DNA from: DASQFQ01 sp963802905
Lineage (GTDB): Bacteria > Actinomycetota > Thermoleophilia > Solirubrobacterales > Solirubrobacteraceae
Assembly (NCBI GenBank): GCA_963802905.1
Contig: CAWDKH010000008.1
Coordinates: forward strand, 186,001-250,000
Reading direction: 5' to 3'
DNA: 64,000 nucleotides
Positions 63,944-64,000 of the stretch are shown here, in pieces. A program made the translations under genes and the position numbers. Each line of letters begins with the position of its first letter. The stretch's first letter is position 1. The notes beneath the pieces are model-generated. The model had not been told where the DNA came from. It was given only the letters and a program-made list of their open reading frames with translations, and made no database searches.

Positions 63944-64000
63944 GAAGTGGCGACCTTCCCGCTCGCGATCTCGATGATCTTCGCGAACGAGCCCGGGTCG
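63940..64000 (-). CDS. C-terminal end of an unidentified gene (window-truncated)
   Basis: An open frame enters from the right edge and ends DPGSFAKIIEIASGKVATS before TGA 63942-63940, overlapping the gpmI GTG by GTGA. Only 19 residues are visible, too few to identify. Coupling to gpmI suggests a gene in the same operon. Confidence 0.6.
   Translation of the reverse strand, partial: DPGSFAKIIEIASGKVATS

Overview
Organism: the window is very GC-rich (roughly 70 percent or more) and dense, and carries actinobacterial-style genes. Homogentisate catabolism, System II-like cytochrome c maturation genes, many GTGA/ATGA start-stop overlaps and many apparently leaderless starts point to a deep-branching actinobacterium of the Thermoleophilia/Solirubrobacterales kind. 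That placement is inferred from gene content and style, not from an rRNA. There is one tRNA and no rRNA, IS element or CRISPR array. Layout: 1-7.5 kb is mixed (truncated GT-C-like membrane protein, DUF899, GNAT, a secreted CotH kinase-like protein coupled to a lipoprotein esterase, TetR/S41 pair facing a SnoaL-like gene). 7.5-22.2 kb is a cell-surface polymer island: Wzt/TagH and Wzm/TagG-type ABC exporter, a glycerol-1-phosphate-dehydrogenase-like enzyme, a nucleotidyltransferase, two CDP-alcohol phosphatidyltransferases, several glycosyltransferases, a methyltransferase and a sulfotransferase. Inside it sits a small protein combining an LQRxAGN motif with a guanyl-RNase-like domain. 22.2-36 kb holds signalling and oxidoreductase genes: GGDEF, polysaccharide deacetylase, ArsR/AHSA1, PAS-LuxR, a Baeyer-Villiger-type monooxygenase fused to a short-chain dehydrogenase opposite a TetR, a beta-lactamase-fold hydrolase, a stand-alone LigD-type polymerase, an aminotransferase, an EamA exporter and a badly frame-broken secreted beta-propeller gene. 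36-39 kb is hppD-hmgA (tyrosine/homogentisate degradation) opposite an Lrp/AsnC regulator. 39-42.9 kb has an AAA ATPase with a palindromic promoter, an iron-containing dehydrogenase, a UDP-glucose pyrophosphorylase-type enzyme and secG. 43.6-50 kb holds cytochrome c maturation in two blocks (ccmF-ccmE leftward, thioredoxin-ccmH-ccdA rightward), separated by a zinc-ribbon protein, a thiamine-binding-type protein, a two-gene accessory module and tRNA-Gly(CCC). 50-64 kb is mostly housekeeping: FGGY kinase, argS, rlmH, DUF3467, STAS, M48 protease, phosphoesterase, lipoprotein, Ser/Thr kinase, tgt, MarR, an adenylate-forming ligase with its TetR, a VOC protein and gpmI. How it fits together: the 7.5-22 kb genes plausibly make, decorate and export a glycerol- or polyol-phosphate-containing surface glycan. 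Cytochrome c genes cover heme delivery (CcmE/CcmF) and thiol reduction (CcdA, TlpA-like, CcmH). Many first-of-operon genes have a TANNNT-like box 6-9 nt before the start codon and no Shine-Dalgarno, so leaderless transcription looks common; two divergent pairs separated by exactly 20 bp appear to share one -10 block. Quality warning: at least ten single-base frame breaks occur, including in argS and the UDP-glucose pyrophosphorylase gene, so many broken genes here are more likely sequencing errors than true pseudogenes.
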